From Alphaproteobacteria bacterium (GTDB lineage Bacteria > Pseudomonadota > Alphaproteobacteria > Rhizobiales > Xanthobacteraceae): DNA of 48,299 nt. Each line of letters opens with the position of its first letter. The stretch's first letter is position 1. Position numbers and translations under genes: made by a program. The notes beneath the pieces were generated by a model. It was not told the origin of the DNA. It saw only the letters and a list, made by a program, of their open reading frames with translations, and ran no database searches. Shown here one piece after another: positions 36,056-45,208 of the stretch. The stretch is taken from positions 1-48,299 of the forward strand of contig VAZG01000213.1 of the NCBI GenBank assembly GCA_005885285.1, in the 5' to 3' direction.

Positions 36056-37189
36056 ATGAAGCAGCTCGTGAAACATCGGATGATGAAGACGGCCGCACTC
36101 GTGATCCTGGGCGCGGCAATGGCGGGCGGCTCCGCCGTGGCCGCCGACAAATGGGATGGCGGTGACGATCTTCCGACCAGCCCGCTCGCATGCGACGCCG
36201 GCCCGGCAACCGCCGCGGCGGCTAAGCCTTATGACGGCGGCCAGCCTACCGGCGCGCCCGACAAGGCCGGCAAGCCGATCACGCTGGTGGATGTGCCGAA
36301 GCTGATCGGCATCGGCTACTTCAACGCCACCTCCAAGGGCATGCAGGACGCCGCCAAGGAGATCGGCAACGTCAAGGTGACCACCGACGGACCCACCGAG
36401 GCCAAGATCGACGAGCAGATCAAGTTCATCGACAATTACATCACCCGCGGCGTCGACGGCATCCTGTTCGCCGCCAATGATCCGGTGGCGATCACTCCGG
36501 TTCTGAAGAAGGCCTTGTCGAAGGGGATTGACGTGGTCGGCTATGACGCCAACTCGCAGCCCGATGCGCGCCAGTGGTTCATCAATCAGGCCCAGTTCAA
36601 CGGCATCGCCAAGGCGATGGTCGATGCGATGGCCAAGGAAGTCGGCGAGGACAAGGGGTTTGCCATCGTCACCAGCACGTTCACCACGCCCAATCAGGCG
36701 CGCTGGATCGCCGAAATGTCGGCCTACGCCGCCAAATGCCATCCCAAACTGAAATGGCTGGAAACTGTCGAGGCGCAGGAGGACAACGTGCTGTCGTTCA
36801 ACCAGGCCACCACGCTGATCAACAAATATGGCGACAAGCTTTCCGGCCTGTTCGGCATGACGTCGGTCGCCACGCCCGCCTCGGCCGAAGCCGTCACCAA
36901 GGCTGGTCTGTGCGGCAAGCTCGCCGTCGTCGGCCTCGCCACGCCGAATGCCATGAAGCCCTATGTCAATGCCGGTTGCGTCAAGTCCGTCGTGCTGTGG
37001 AACCCGGTAGATCTTGGCTATGCCGCGACCTATGTGATGCGCGCCGTGGTCGACGGCAAGCTGAAACCCGGCGCGACCTCGGTCGATGCCGGTAAGCTCG
37101 GCAAGCTCAACGTCATCAACGGCAGCGAAATTCTGTTGGGCTCGCCATTCATCTTCACCAAGGACAACATCAAGGATTTTGATTTCTGA
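36056..37189 (+). CDS. rhaS: L-rhamnose-binding periplasmic protein (RhaS, rhizobial naming)
   Basis: A 377-residue Peripla_BP_4 protein. The Sec signal covers residues 1-30 (HRMMKTAALVILGAAMAGG, then SAVAA). The mature N terminus carries an extra Ala/Pro/Gly-rich segment of about 45 residues with a Cys before the binding fold begins at ITLVDVPKLIGIGYFNATSK. Further markers are GVDGILFAANDPVAITPVL, VVGYDANSQPDARQWF and VVLWNPVDLGYAATYV. GGGAGGAAG stands before the ATG. It is unrelated to the E. coli AraC-type RhaS regulator. Hairpins on both sides suggest separate control of its mRNA level. Confidence 0.92.
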   Translation: MKQLVKHRMMKTAALVILGAAMAGGSAVAADKWDGGDDLPTSPLACDAGPATAAAAKPYDGGQPTGAPDKAGKPITLVDVPKLIGIGYFNATSKGMQDAAKEIGNVKVTTDGPTEAKIDEQIKFIDNYITRGVDGILFAANDPVAITPVLKKALSKGIDVVGYDANSQPDARQWFINQAQFNGIAKAMVDAMAKEVGEDKGFAIVTSTFTTPNQARWIAEMSAYAAKCHPKLKWLETVEAQEDNVLSFNQATTLINKYGDKLSGLFGMTSVATPASAEAVTKAGLCGKLAVVGLATPNAMKPYVNAGCVKSVVLWNPVDLGYAATYVMRAVVDGKLKPGATSVDAGKLGKLNVINGSEILLGSPFIFTKDNIKDFDF

Positions 37190-37205
37190 TCGTGGTTCGT
37201 ATGCG

Positions 37206-37227
37206 GGCCTCTCGTGGCGGAGAGGCC
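37206..37227 (+). terminator. Hairpin between rhaS and rhaK (mRNA stabiliser or attenuator)
   Basis: A perfect 8-bp stem, GGCCTCTC (37206-37213) with GAGAGGCC (37220-37227), and a 6-base loop lie 16 bp after the rhaS stop. No T-run follows, so it looks more like a 3' stabilising hairpin for the abundant binding-protein message than a full terminator. rhaK starts 95 bp later. Confidence 0.6.
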
Positions 37228-37322
37228 GGCACACGACCGAGGTTTGCGCCTGCAATCGGCACGAGCTTGAACCACTTGAATCTGCAAATCTCGGCCTAGG
37301 GACGTCCGGGAGGGAATCCAGG

Positions 37323-38693
37323 TTGAACGGTGTCACCGCGGTTCTCGATATCGGCAAGACCAATGTGAAGGTCGCGACCTTCGCTTGCGATGGTGCGCTC
37401 GTGTGGGAGCGCGCCATGCCCAATCGCATGGTGCCCGGCCCGCTCTATCCCCATGCGGATGTCGAGAAGATCTGGGAGTTTCTGCTGGGCGCCCTTGCGG
37501 AAGCCAATAAGGTCAATGGAATTGCGGCCATTGTCCCAACGACCCACGGCTGCGCAGCCGCGCTGATCGACGATTCCGCTCTGGTGCTGCCGGTGATGGA
37601 CTACGAGTTCGCCGGCGTCGAGGAGATCGAGCCGTTTTATGCGCCGCTGCGCCCACCGTTTTCGCAAACATTCTCGCCCGCCTTGCCCGTGGGCCTGAAC
37701 CTCGCACGGCAATTGGCGTGGCAGCAGCGGAATTTTGCCGAAGCGTTCGCGCGGGCCAAATATCTTCTGGCCTATCCGCAATATTGGGCATGGAGACTTT
37801 CAGGCGTAACGGCGGCTGAAGTCACCTCGCTGGGCGCTCATTCCGATCTGTGGGCGCCGCTGCAGGAACAGTTTTCCAGCGTTGTCTCCGCACTCGATCT
37901 GCGCCGATTGATGCCGCCGCTGCAGCCGGCCTACCAGCGCCTCGCGCCGATCAAGCCCGACATCGCCACCGCGGCCGGGCTAGGACGCGACGTCGGCGTG
38001 TTTTGCGGTGTCCACGACTCCAATGCCTCGTTGCTCCCGCATCTGAGCTCGCGCCGGACGCCATTCACGATTATTTCGACCGGCACCTGGGTGATTCTGT
38101 TGGCGCCAGGCTTGAGCGTGAAGGGGCTCGATCCGGCTGACGACACGCTGGCCAATGTCGATGTTGAGGGACGTCCAGTCGCCACCGCGCGTTTCATGGG
38201 CGGGCGCGAATATGCCGCAATCGCCGGGGCGCCGGGCAACCCGGACGCGGCTTCGTTGGCGCGTGTGATCGCATCTGGCGCCATGGCGCTGCCGTGCTTT
38301 GCCGGGCAGGGCGGAGGCGGCCCGTTCGCCTCGCGCCAGGGTGAAATTCGCGGGGAAATCGCACCTGCCGACCGGCTGGCACTTGCGACGCTTTATGTTG
38401 CGCTTATGAGCGACCTGATGCTGACGCGTTTAGGCGTCAGCGCCGGCGATCTTGTCGTCGAAGGCAGTCTCGCCGCCAACCCTGCCTATGCTGCGCTGCT
38501 CGCTGCGTTCCGCCCATCGCAGCAGATTTTCGCGGGCTCCGATGCCGCCGGGACCGCGCGGGGCGCCGCGCTCTTGGCGAAATGGCCGCCGCGGAACTTT
38601 CAACCGCCGCGGCTCATCGCGGCGCTGCCTTGCGCGATACAAGGCCTGCACGCCTATCGAAACGTTTGGACAAAAGCCGTGCTTGAAAGATGA
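37323..38693 (+). CDS. rhaK: L-rhamnulokinase (RhaK), FGGY family
   Basis: A 456-residue FGGY kinase. It starts VTAVLDIGKTNVKVATFACD (phosphate-1) and has PTTHGCAAALID, GVHDSNASLLPHL, the ISTGTWVILLAPG loop, and a late LVVEGSLAANPAYAALLAA adenosine region. It ends with DAAGTARGAALLAKW. The start is TTG at 37323, with GGGAGGGA 7 bases before it; no ATG or GTG nearby fits. It phosphorylates L-rhamnulose for the aldolase. In Rhizobium leguminosarum RhaK is also needed for importer activity. A rhaU mutarotase gene, present next to rhaK there, is absent here. Confidence 0.92.
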   Translation: MNGVTAVLDIGKTNVKVATFACDGALVWERAMPNRMVPGPLYPHADVEKIWEFLLGALAEANKVNGIAAIVPTTHGCAAALIDDSALVLPVMDYEFAGVEEIEPFYAPLRPPFSQTFSPALPVGLNLARQLAWQQRNFAEAFARAKYLLAYPQYWAWRLSGVTAAEVTSLGAHSDLWAPLQEQFSSVVSALDLRRLMPPLQPAYQRLAPIKPDIATAAGLGRDVGVFCGVHDSNASLLPHLSSRRTPFTIISTGTWVILLAPGLSVKGLDPADDTLANVDVEGRPVATARFMGGREYAAIAGAPGNPDAASLARVIASGAMALPCFAGQGGGGPFASRQGEIRGEIAPADRLALATLYVALMSDLMLTRLGVSAGDLVVEGSLAANPAYAALLAAFRPSQQIFAGSDAAGTARGAALLAKWPPRNFQPPRLIAALPCAIQGLHAYRNVWTKAVLER

Positions 38694-38950
38694 GACGGTG
38701 TTTGCCCGCATGCGTAGGATCCGCTCCGCTAATGGGCACGCCGGCTTTGCAAGACGCGGCGGTGATATGGGCGCGATCCGCCAGCGCCCTGCAGCACACA
38801 AAAAAGCTCCTCGGATACAGCGTGAATCGCTAATTGGCTATCTGGCGATCTAGCAAGTCTCACCTCTGGTGTGGCTGTCCGCAGCGGCGGCTTGGCATCC
38901 GTTGGCCGACGTGTCACTGTGTCGAACAAATGTGCGGGGAGAGCACCGTT

Positions 38951-39871
38951 TTGTACCGCCATGTCTTTGTTCTATTCTCGGCCGGGTTCGCTGTATTGAG
39001 CGCTGCATCGGTGGCTGTGGGTGCCGAGTCTGAACGGTGCCAAGAGCTCGGTCGCGGTTTTCAAGTCGCAAAACCACAGATCAGTGCCATCGAGAAGTCA
39101 TTGACGCTGTTCTCAGCCGCAGACGGAAATTGCATCGCGTTGGCGACTGAATTGCTGGACTCTGGAGCATCAGTCGACGCGCGTGACCGGTTCGGCGCCC
39201 GACCGCTCAGCCATGCCGCCAGGTTTGGTCATCTGGAAATGGTCGATCTCTTGCTGGCGCACGGCGCTCCGATCGATGCACGCAATCTGGCAGGCGCCAC
39301 CGCGCTCTACGCAGCCGCCGAACGCGGCCATGTGTCGGTCGCGCAGCGGCTTATCGAAAGTGGTGCCGATGTCAAACTTCCCGGACGCAGTGGCATTTCT
39401 CCAGTTTCCGCTGCCGCGTATGCCGGCAGCGACGCGATTGTTGAAGCGTTGCTCGCACATGAGGCCGACGAGCGCGTGCCCGACGACACCGGCAAGCCGC
39501 CGATTGTCTATGCGACGGCCCGCGCTCGGCTGGACATCGTAAAGCGCTTGCTGGCGCGGAATATCGATATCAATGCGCGTTACCCACATGATCTCACCTT
39601 GCTGATGTGGGCTTCGGGGGCCGATGAAAAGGTCGGCGAAACTGAGGCAATCGAGGTCGTTAAATATCTGCTGGACGCTGGCGCCCATATCGATGACCGC
39701 GATGCCCGCGGCCGCACCGCTCTCATGATTGCGGCGGAAGGCGGCCGCGCGGAGATCGCCACCGTGTTGCTTGCGCGGGGAGCTGATCCCTCGCTCAAGG
39801 ATAAGGCCGGCAAGCGCGCGGCGGACTTGACCGCTTTGTCGTCACTGCGTGAGCGGCTGGAGGCTCCGTGA
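38951..39871 (+). CDS. Secreted ankyrin-repeat protein
   Basis: A 306-residue protein with a signal peptide (YRHVFVLFSAGFAVLSAASV, ending AVGAES) and about six ankyrin repeats. The first reads SVDARDRFGARPLSHAARFG and the later ones end in LLAHGAPIDARN, LIESGADVKLPG and LLARGADPSLKD. GGGGAGAG at 38936-38943 favours the TTG at 38951 over the in-frame ATG at 38930. Two Cys residues in the non-repeat head may form a disulfide. It probably mediates protein contacts in the periplasm, but the partner is unknown. It converges with the cytochrome gene, whose stop is 33 bp away. Confidence 0.85.
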   Translation: MYRHVFVLFSAGFAVLSAASVAVGAESERCQELGRGFQVAKPQISAIEKSLTLFSAADGNCIALATELLDSGASVDARDRFGARPLSHAARFGHLEMVDLLLAHGAPIDARNLAGATALYAAAERGHVSVAQRLIESGADVKLPGRSGISPVSAAAYAGSDAIVEALLAHEADERVPDDTGKPPIVYATARARLDIVKRLLARNIDINARYPHDLTLLMWASGADEKVGETEAIEVVKYLLDAGAHIDDRDARGRTALMIAAEGGRAEIATVLLARGADPSLKDKAGKRAADLTALSSLRERLEAP

Positions 39872-39904
39872 GCGTATCTTCTTTCGGCCCGATTTGAACG
39901 GATG

Positions 39905-40501
39905 CTAAAGGCCGGCCAGATAGTCCTCCAGCGCCGCAAGGTCGTCGGTCGGTGTAGCGAGCATGAGATCGGACATCCCCGGATTATTGCCGCGCGCCCG
40001 GGTGCGGAAATCGGCGATTGTTTTGGTCAGGTATTCGCGACTCTGCCCCGCCAATCGTGGTACGGTGCCACTGCCCTGAAAATGATCGAGATGGCAGCCG
40101 GTGCAGCCGACCGAGTGCTCAGCGCGGAGAGCGCGCTCCGCAACATCCTTTGGCGACCGCGCCTGGCCTAAGTCGGGCCACGGTTTGTTCGAGAAATACT
40201 CCGCAATTGCAAGCATGTCTTCTTTCTCGAAGGATGCAGCGATCGGCCGCATGATCTCGTTCTTGCGGTCACCCCGTTTGAAATCGCGGAGTTGGATATA
40301 GATGTACCCGGATTGCTGTCCCCAGATGATCGGTGTCATCGGGTCGATCGGCTTGCCGCCCTGGCCATGGCAGCCAGCACAGACTTCGACTTTTTCCGCG
40401 ATGGTTTGCGCAAGTGCCGGCCGCACGTTTGCGCTCGACAATGCTGCGAACACGACGCCGCAAGCAATGAACCAGACCGGTTTGCCGCCCATCGACTTCA
40501 T
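39905..40501 (-). CDS. Diheme cytochrome c (cytochrome c4-like)
   Basis: A 198-residue periplasmic protein with a Sec signal ending RPALAQ near residue 31. Two heme sites are visible: CAGCH at 41-45 and CTGCH at 133-137. Candidate axial Met residues are Met84 (NEIMRPIA) and Met176 (NPGMSDLM). The duplicated half-domains match cytochrome c4-type carriers. It lies 73 bp downstream of the PQQ dehydrogenase on the same strand, so it is the likely electron acceptor of that enzyme. The ATG at 40501 is chosen; a longer ORF adds residues with no signal character. Confidence 0.9.
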   Translation of the reverse strand: MKSMGGKPVWFIACGVVFAALSSANVRPALAQTIAEKVEVCAGCHGQGGKPIDPMTPIIWGQQSGYIYIQLRDFKRGDRKNEIMRPIAASFEKEDMLAIAEYFSNKPWPDLGQARSPKDVAERALRAEHSVGCTGCHLDHFQGSGTVPRLAGQSREYLTKTIADFRTRARGNNPGMSDLMLATPTDDLAALEDYLAGL

Positions 40502-40574
40502 TCCAACAAGACTCAAAACAGCAGCGGGGCCGCAAAGGGGGCCCCGCTGTGGTGATGACGTTGCTCGCTTAAGC

Positions 40575-42284
40575 TCAATCGAGCGTGAAGGCGACAATGT
40601 TGTTGCCGCGCCTGAAGTTCACCTGGGTGTTGCCTCCGGCGCCGACCACAATGTACTGCTTGCCGCCCACCATGTAGCTCGAAGGCGGCGCATTCACGCC
40701 AGCTCCGGCGTGGAAGCTCCATAGCTCCTTGCCGGTCGACGAATTGTAGGCGGCAAACTTGCCGTTGCCTTCGCCGGTGAAGACGAGACCGCCCGCAGTG
40801 GCAAGAATGCCGCCGATCATTGGTTCCGGCGTCTTCACCTGCCACTTGATCTTGCCGGTATCGTAGTTCACGGCGGTGATGTTCCCTGACTGCTTTTCAT
40901 CGGCGATCGCAGTGAAGGCGCCACCAAGCCACAACTTGCCGTTCGGATAGGCCGAGTTCTCGACGCGATAATGCATGGGCTGATGGAGGTTGATGGCGTA
41001 AGCAAGCCCCTGGTCCGGATCGGTGGCGATCGGCGACCACTCCACGCCGCCATTCGCACCCGGAAGCATGCGGGCGCCTTCTTTGGTCGGCAGAACCCAC
41101 ATGTTCTCTTGCGGCACCATGGCCTCGGAGAAGCGGATCAGGCTGCAATCCTTGCGATCGTGAACGTAGATGTGACCGGTCTTGCCGGCATGGATCACGC
41201 CGGGGATGCTCTTGCCGTCCTTGCTTCTCACGTTCACCAGGACGGCCGGGCTGACGGCGTCGAGATCCCATACATCGTGGGCAATGTACTGGAAGTGACA
41301 GACATACTTTCCGGTGTCGAGATCGAGCGCGACCAGCGAGTCCGTGTAAAGGTTGTCCCCGGGACGAACCGCGCCGTCGAGATCAGGCGAGGGATTGCCG
41401 ACCACGAAATAGATCCGGTTCGTTGCCAGGTCGACTGCCGGATTTTGCCAAACCCCGCCACCCAACTTCGCATAGGGGTCGCCACTCTTGGCGAGCTGAG
41501 CTTTTTCGGCCGCGATATCGCGATGCATGTCGCGACCGGTAGCGTCCTTTGTCGCCCAGACGCCGACTGACTTTTCCGGGACCGTATCGAAATTCCAGAC
41601 CAGTTTGCCGGTCTTTGCGTCGTAGGCGCGCAGAAAGCCGCGGATGCCATACTCACCGCCGTTCGTTCCGATCAAAACCTTGTCCTTGACCACGGTCGGA
41701 GCCATCGTCTCGCTGTAACCGAGTTCGGGATCGGCGATGTCGGTTTTCCAAACGACATCGCCGGTCTTTGCATTCAGCGCCACGAGTTTGGCGTCCAGCG
41801 TGGCGAGATAAACGAGGTCGCCAAGAACCTGGACGCCCCTATTATTGGGACCGCAACAGAAAGTCGTCACCGGCGCCATCTTGTGATTGTAATGCCAGAG
41901 CTGCTGGCCCGTCTTGGCGTCGAGGGCATAGACGTGGCTGAACGAGGTCGTCACAAACATCACGCCATCGACCACGATGGGCGACGTTTCCATTGATTCC
42001 TTGACATCGGTCTGAAAAATCCAGGCGACGTGCAGGTTCTTCACGGTGTCACGGTTGACTTGCCGTGCCGGATGAAAGCGCGTCTGGGCATAGTTGCCGT
42101 TGGTAAGGAGAAAATTGGCTGTGTTCTTGTCTGCGCTATCGAGCTGAGCCTGCGTAACCGGAGAAATCTTCGCCTCGCGCGACGGCGACCAGGGATCCTG
42201 CTTGACTTCCTGAGCGCTACTTGGCCCTGCGAGCAGGCAGCCCAGGCCGAGCAACGTGGCGTATGCAATTGAATAACTATTCAT
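40575..42284 (-). CDS. PQQ-dependent alcohol dehydrogenase, lanthanide-type signature
   Basis: A 569-residue periplasmic quinoprotein with an eight-bladed propeller and a signal peptide ending GPSSAQ. The vicinal cysteine pair is Cys143-Cys144 (TFCCGPNN). Metal ligands are Glu211 (GGEYGIRG) and Asn297 ([10 protein letters not shown]). The catalytic Asp340 is followed by Asp342 (VWDLDAV). Calcium-type MxaF enzymes have Ala at that +2 position, and lanthanide-type XoxF/ExaF enzymes have Asp. Tryptophan-docking repeats such as [16 protein letters not shown] and AKTGKLVW recur. It oxidises an alcohol and passes electrons to a c-type cytochrome, probably the one encoded next. No C-terminal heme domain is fused. 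Confidence 0.9.
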   Translation of the reverse strand: MNSYSIAYATLLGLGCLLAGPSSAQEVKQDPWSPSREAKISPVTQAQLDSADKNTANFLLTNGNYAQTRFHPARQVNRDTVKNLHVAWIFQTDVKESMETSPIVVDGVMFVTTSFSHVYALDAKTGQQLWHYNHKMAPVTTFCCGPNNRGVQVLGDLVYLATLDAKLVALNAKTGDVVWKTDIADPELGYSETMAPTVVKDKVLIGTNGGEYGIRGFLRAYDAKTGKLVWNFDTVPEKSVGVWATKDATGRDMHRDIAAEKAQLAKSGDPYAKLGGGVWQNPAVDLATNRIYFVVGNPSPDLDGAVRPGDNLYTDSLVALDLDTGKYVCHFQYIAHDVWDLDAVSPAVLVNVRSKDGKSIPGVIHAGKTGHIYVHDRKDCSLIRFSEAMVPQENMWVLPTKEGARMLPGANGGVEWSPIATDPDQGLAYAINLHQPMHYRVENSAYPNGKLWLGGAFTAIADEKQSGNITAVNYDTGKIKWQVKTPEPMIGGILATAGGLVFTGEGNGKFAAYNSSTGKELWSFHAGAGVNAPPSSYMVGGKQYIVVGAGGNTQVNFRRGNNIVAFTLD

Positions 42285-42440
42285 GATTTCCGCCCCTTGT
42301 TATTTGAACCGGCACTTGTGCACGCCGGCGAACTTGAAATCTGATCCGACACGGGCTGCTTGACAAGGACAAAGCGCCAGACGGCGGATTTTTCGCGCGC
42401 ACGCGGGCTTGTTCGCAAGCGCGAGATCAAGCTGTTGTCC

Positions 42441-42791
42441 TTAGATCATGCTCCCTGGCATGAAACAGCGGATGACGGGATTACCGTTCACGTATTGTGG
42501 CCAGACCATCGGTCGACCCGTCCGGTTAGCTTCAGTGATCACTCTATCGTCGGGAACAACTATCCACTCGCCATCAAAGCGTACCCGATAATGCCCGTCT
42601 TTAGTGTCCCAATCGACATCTGCGAGCACCATGCCATCCGCATCGGCGCAGCATTGAAGTCCGTTTTTGCTGTGCAGGCTTTCGAACCAGGATTTTAGCG
42701 GTGAATTCGCGTAGCGACCGTCGTCACGCGCCTGAGCAACTGCCAGGCCCAGCACCATCAAAGCGACGAACATTCGTATAATAGCCAACAT
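42441..42791 (-). CDS. Small secreted hypothetical protein
   Basis: A 116-residue protein with a signal peptide (MLAIIRMFVALMVLGLAVAQ) and a mature part starting RDDGRYANSPLKSWFESLHS. It has a vicinal Cys pair (QCCADADG) and a third Cys near the C terminus (VIRCFMPG). Similar proteins of unknown role are common in Bradyrhizobium. The ATG at 42791 follows GAGAG. It lies 156 bp upstream of the PQQ dehydrogenase start on the same strand, close enough to share transcription, but the gap could hold a separate promoter. Function unknown. Confidence 0.7.
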   Translation of the reverse strand: MLAIIRMFVALMVLGLAVAQARDDGRYANSPLKSWFESLHSKNGLQCCADADGMVLADVDWDTKDGHYRVRFDGEWIVVPDDRVITEANRTGRPMVWPQYVNGNPVIRCFMPGSMI

Positions 42792-42967
42792 CACTTTCTC
42801 TCGGCGAAACGCTTGCACGACAGCCAAACGGCCATTGGCGCCGGGCGGAGCACGGCGCGGCGGGTGAGCCAAAGCTTCCAGCCGCAGAACCGCGGGGCAG
42901 AAAGCTGGAGACAACGCCGAGCGCAATCGATTGATCCTAAGGCCGACCGATCAAGTGGGATTTCAGC

Positions 42968-44527
42968 GTGCGCGGGATGCTGCTTGGCCGGTGTGGCCCG
43001 GCAGCGGAAGTCCATGGAGCATTTACTTCAGCCGGGTTCATCTCCGACATGGCCGCCCCGAAATTCGCCGCCCAGGCGATAAGGAAGACGGCGGAACTCG
43101 GCTGGAGGCCTGTTCACCTGCTTGGCGTTGGCTCGTCCCCGATCGATGCGGTTCTGGTGCCTGCGGGCGTCGAGAACTCGAGGGGGGTGATCTCGGCGAG
43201 TTCGTTCAAGGAGACCGGCAATCCGCCTTGGGTCGACGATGAAGGCATGAAGAGCTGGGTCGGTATTGGCTCACTGGTCATCTATTTCCTGATGAGCCTT
43301 GTCGGCAACGCGGGCGTCAGGACAGGTGTGCCCTATCCGGTCTTGGCGCGCGCCTCCTTCGGCATTTGGGGTGCCAACATCCCCGCGCTGGTGCGCGCGA
43401 TCGTCGCCTGCTTCTGGTATGGCGCGCAGACTTCCGCGGCCTCGGGCGCGATCGTCGCTTTGCTGACGCGCATGGACTCCTTCAAGTCATTCCACGCTTC
43501 AACGCACCTGCTTGGTCATTCCGGTCTCGAAGTGATCTGTTTCGTCGTCGTCTGGGCGCTGCAACTCCTGATTATTCAGCGCGGCATGGAGACGGTGCGC
43601 CGCTTCCAGGACTGGGCCGGCCCCGCCGTCTGGGTCATGATGCTGATCCTTGCGATCGGCCTTTGCGTCAAGGCTGGTGGCATCTCGCTCACATCATCGA
43701 TTCCGCAGGACGTGCTGCTCGACAAGACCAAGGACGCGGGCGTTTCCGGTGAGCCGGGTTCCATTGCCTCGCTGTTCGCAGTAGCGGCGACCTGGATTAC
43801 CTATTTCGCCGCGCTTTATCTGAACTTCTGCGACTTCTCCCGCTATGCGCCGGACGTTACGGCCGTTCGCAAGGGCAATATCTGGGGGCTGCCGGTCAAT
43901 TTAATTCTCTTCTCGCTGGTCGCGGGCGTGACCACGATTGCCGCTTTCCAGGTCTATCATGAAGTGCTTCTGCACCCCGATCAGATATCGGCAAAGTTCG
44001 ACAGTTGGTTGTTGGCTCTGTTGGCCGCCCTGACCTTCGCTGTCGCGACATTGGGAATCAATGTGGTGGCCAATTTCGTGTCGCCGGCATTCGACTTCTC
44101 GAACGTGTTTCCGAGATATATCAATTTCAAGAAGGGCGGTTACATCGCCGCCTTGATCGCGCTCGTTCTGTATCCTTTCGCGCCATGGGAAGGCAGCGCC
44201 GCATCCTTTGTCGGAATGATTGGCTCAACGATGGGGCCGATCTTCGGCGTGATGATGGTCGACTATTATCTCATCGCCAAGGGTGCGGTGGACGTCCCCG
44301 CACTCTATCAGGAGAACGGCGAATATCGCTATCAGAACGGCTGGAGCGTCCGAGCGATCGTCGCCGCGGCTGTCGGTGCGCTGTTCTCCAGCGTGCTGCC
44401 GAATTTTACCTCGCTGCTGCCGGATTGGTGGGGCGTCTACGGCTGGTTCTTCGGTGTCGGCATCGCCGGCGCGGTCTATTACGCCTTGCGCGCAGCGGAG
44501 CCGAGCCCCGTCAATAAGCCGGCTTGA
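42968..44527 (+). CDS. Chimeric ORF: binding-protein fragment fused to NCS1 permease lacking its N terminus
   Basis: A 519-codon ORF in two parts. Residues 24-93 match the C-terminal part of a branched-chain-amino-acid-type ABC binding protein: DMAAPKFAAQAIRKTAELGW, VLVPAGVENSRGVIS, then GNPPWVDDEGMKSW. From about residue 97 it continues as an NCS1 (cytosine/purine/allantoin-type) permease: VIYFLMSLVGNAGVRTGVPY, VLARASFGIWGANIPAL and onward to residue 515, about ten helices. The first two NCS1 helices are missing. The junction near 43250-43262 is in frame, as if a deletion joined two neighbouring genes. No ribosome-binding site precedes the GTG at 42968. An internal ATG at 43247 could start a permease-only product. 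Transport activity is doubtful. Confidence 0.8.
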   Translation: MRGMLLGRCGPAAEVHGAFTSAGFISDMAAPKFAAQAIRKTAELGWRPVHLLGVGSSPIDAVLVPAGVENSRGVISASSFKETGNPPWVDDEGMKSWVGIGSLVIYFLMSLVGNAGVRTGVPYPVLARASFGIWGANIPALVRAIVACFWYGAQTSAASGAIVALLTRMDSFKSFHASTHLLGHSGLEVICFVVVWALQLLIIQRGMETVRRFQDWAGPAVWVMMLILAIGLCVKAGGISLTSSIPQDVLLDKTKDAGVSGEPGSIASLFAVAATWITYFAALYLNFCDFSRYAPDVTAVRKGNIWGLPVNLILFSLVAGVTTIAAFQVYHEVLLHPDQISAKFDSWLLALLAALTFAVATLGINVVANFVSPAFDFSNVFPRYINFKKGGYIAALIALVLYPFAPWEGSAASFVGMIGSTMGPIFGVMMVDYYLIAKGAVDVPALYQENGEYRYQNGWSVRAIVAAAVGALFSSVLPNFTSLLPDWWGVYGWFFGVGIAGAVYYALRAAEPSPVNKPA

Positions 44528-45208
44528 TCATCATCTTCTGAGTGGTCCTTCCCCGGAAGGCGGCCCTACCCGCGCTTGGGCAATCTTTCGAACGCCGGCA
44601 TACGATTCAATCAAAGACCATCGCGCTCTAATGTGTAGGATAGGAAAAGCCAGCGGGTCGTCAGGCACCGCGCCGTCTGGAAGGGCGCCGCAAGCGACCG
44701 TGCAGGTGACGGTGCAGCCGCATCGCGTGGGCGCTACCGTCGTCCACGGATTAAGGCTGATCAACCCGGCCGGGCCGATTTCCTGCCGCCGGTGGCACCG
44801 GTACAAGGCGAAGGCCCCAGAATATATCGAAGCCAACTCGGCGAAATGCAGAATTGCGCCGCAGATGGCCGACCAGCTCAAGGCCATTCACAAAAACACC
44901 GAGGCCATGCGGGTGAAGGTTTGCGCGGTCGCTCAAGGGGCGCAGAGGAGACAACCGGCTGGACCCGTCGGCGACTTCGATGACATCCGCCAATGCAAGT
45001 CGCTAGACCGCGCCAGGCGTCGCGATATGCGGATCCCAAGGGGAGGGTAGGATAACGCATGGAGCTGTCGACGGTCCCGGACTCAGCTTCGCTCGGCCTT
45101 CGCTCCCGGTTTCCCGTCCAGTGGCAGATCGAAGCGGCCCGCCGTTTCAAGAGGTGCTGCGAGAGCGTATGGTGCTTCCGACGATCCACTGGAACCTGGG
45201 AGGCAATC
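44528..45208. other. 681-bp stretch without a supported gene
   Basis: Open frames of 80-140 codons exist on both strands, but none has a recognisable domain, good ribosome-binding site or convincing codon pattern. A weak stem, CCTTC (44547-44551) with GAAGG (44556-44560), lies shortly after the permease stop. A GGGAGG site for the cupin gene is at 45198-45203. It may hold eroded coding DNA. Confidence 0.45.

Noticed and set aside
35936..37429. 497-codon leftward ORF opposite rhaS
   Set aside because: It covers rhaS, whose signal peptide and binding-protein motifs are unmistakable. The antisense protein is low-complexity shadow.
44283..45050. 255-codon rightward ORF extending past the NCS1 stop
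   Set aside because: Its first part is a shadow of the permease gene. The rest has no domain, and its start lies inside another frame.
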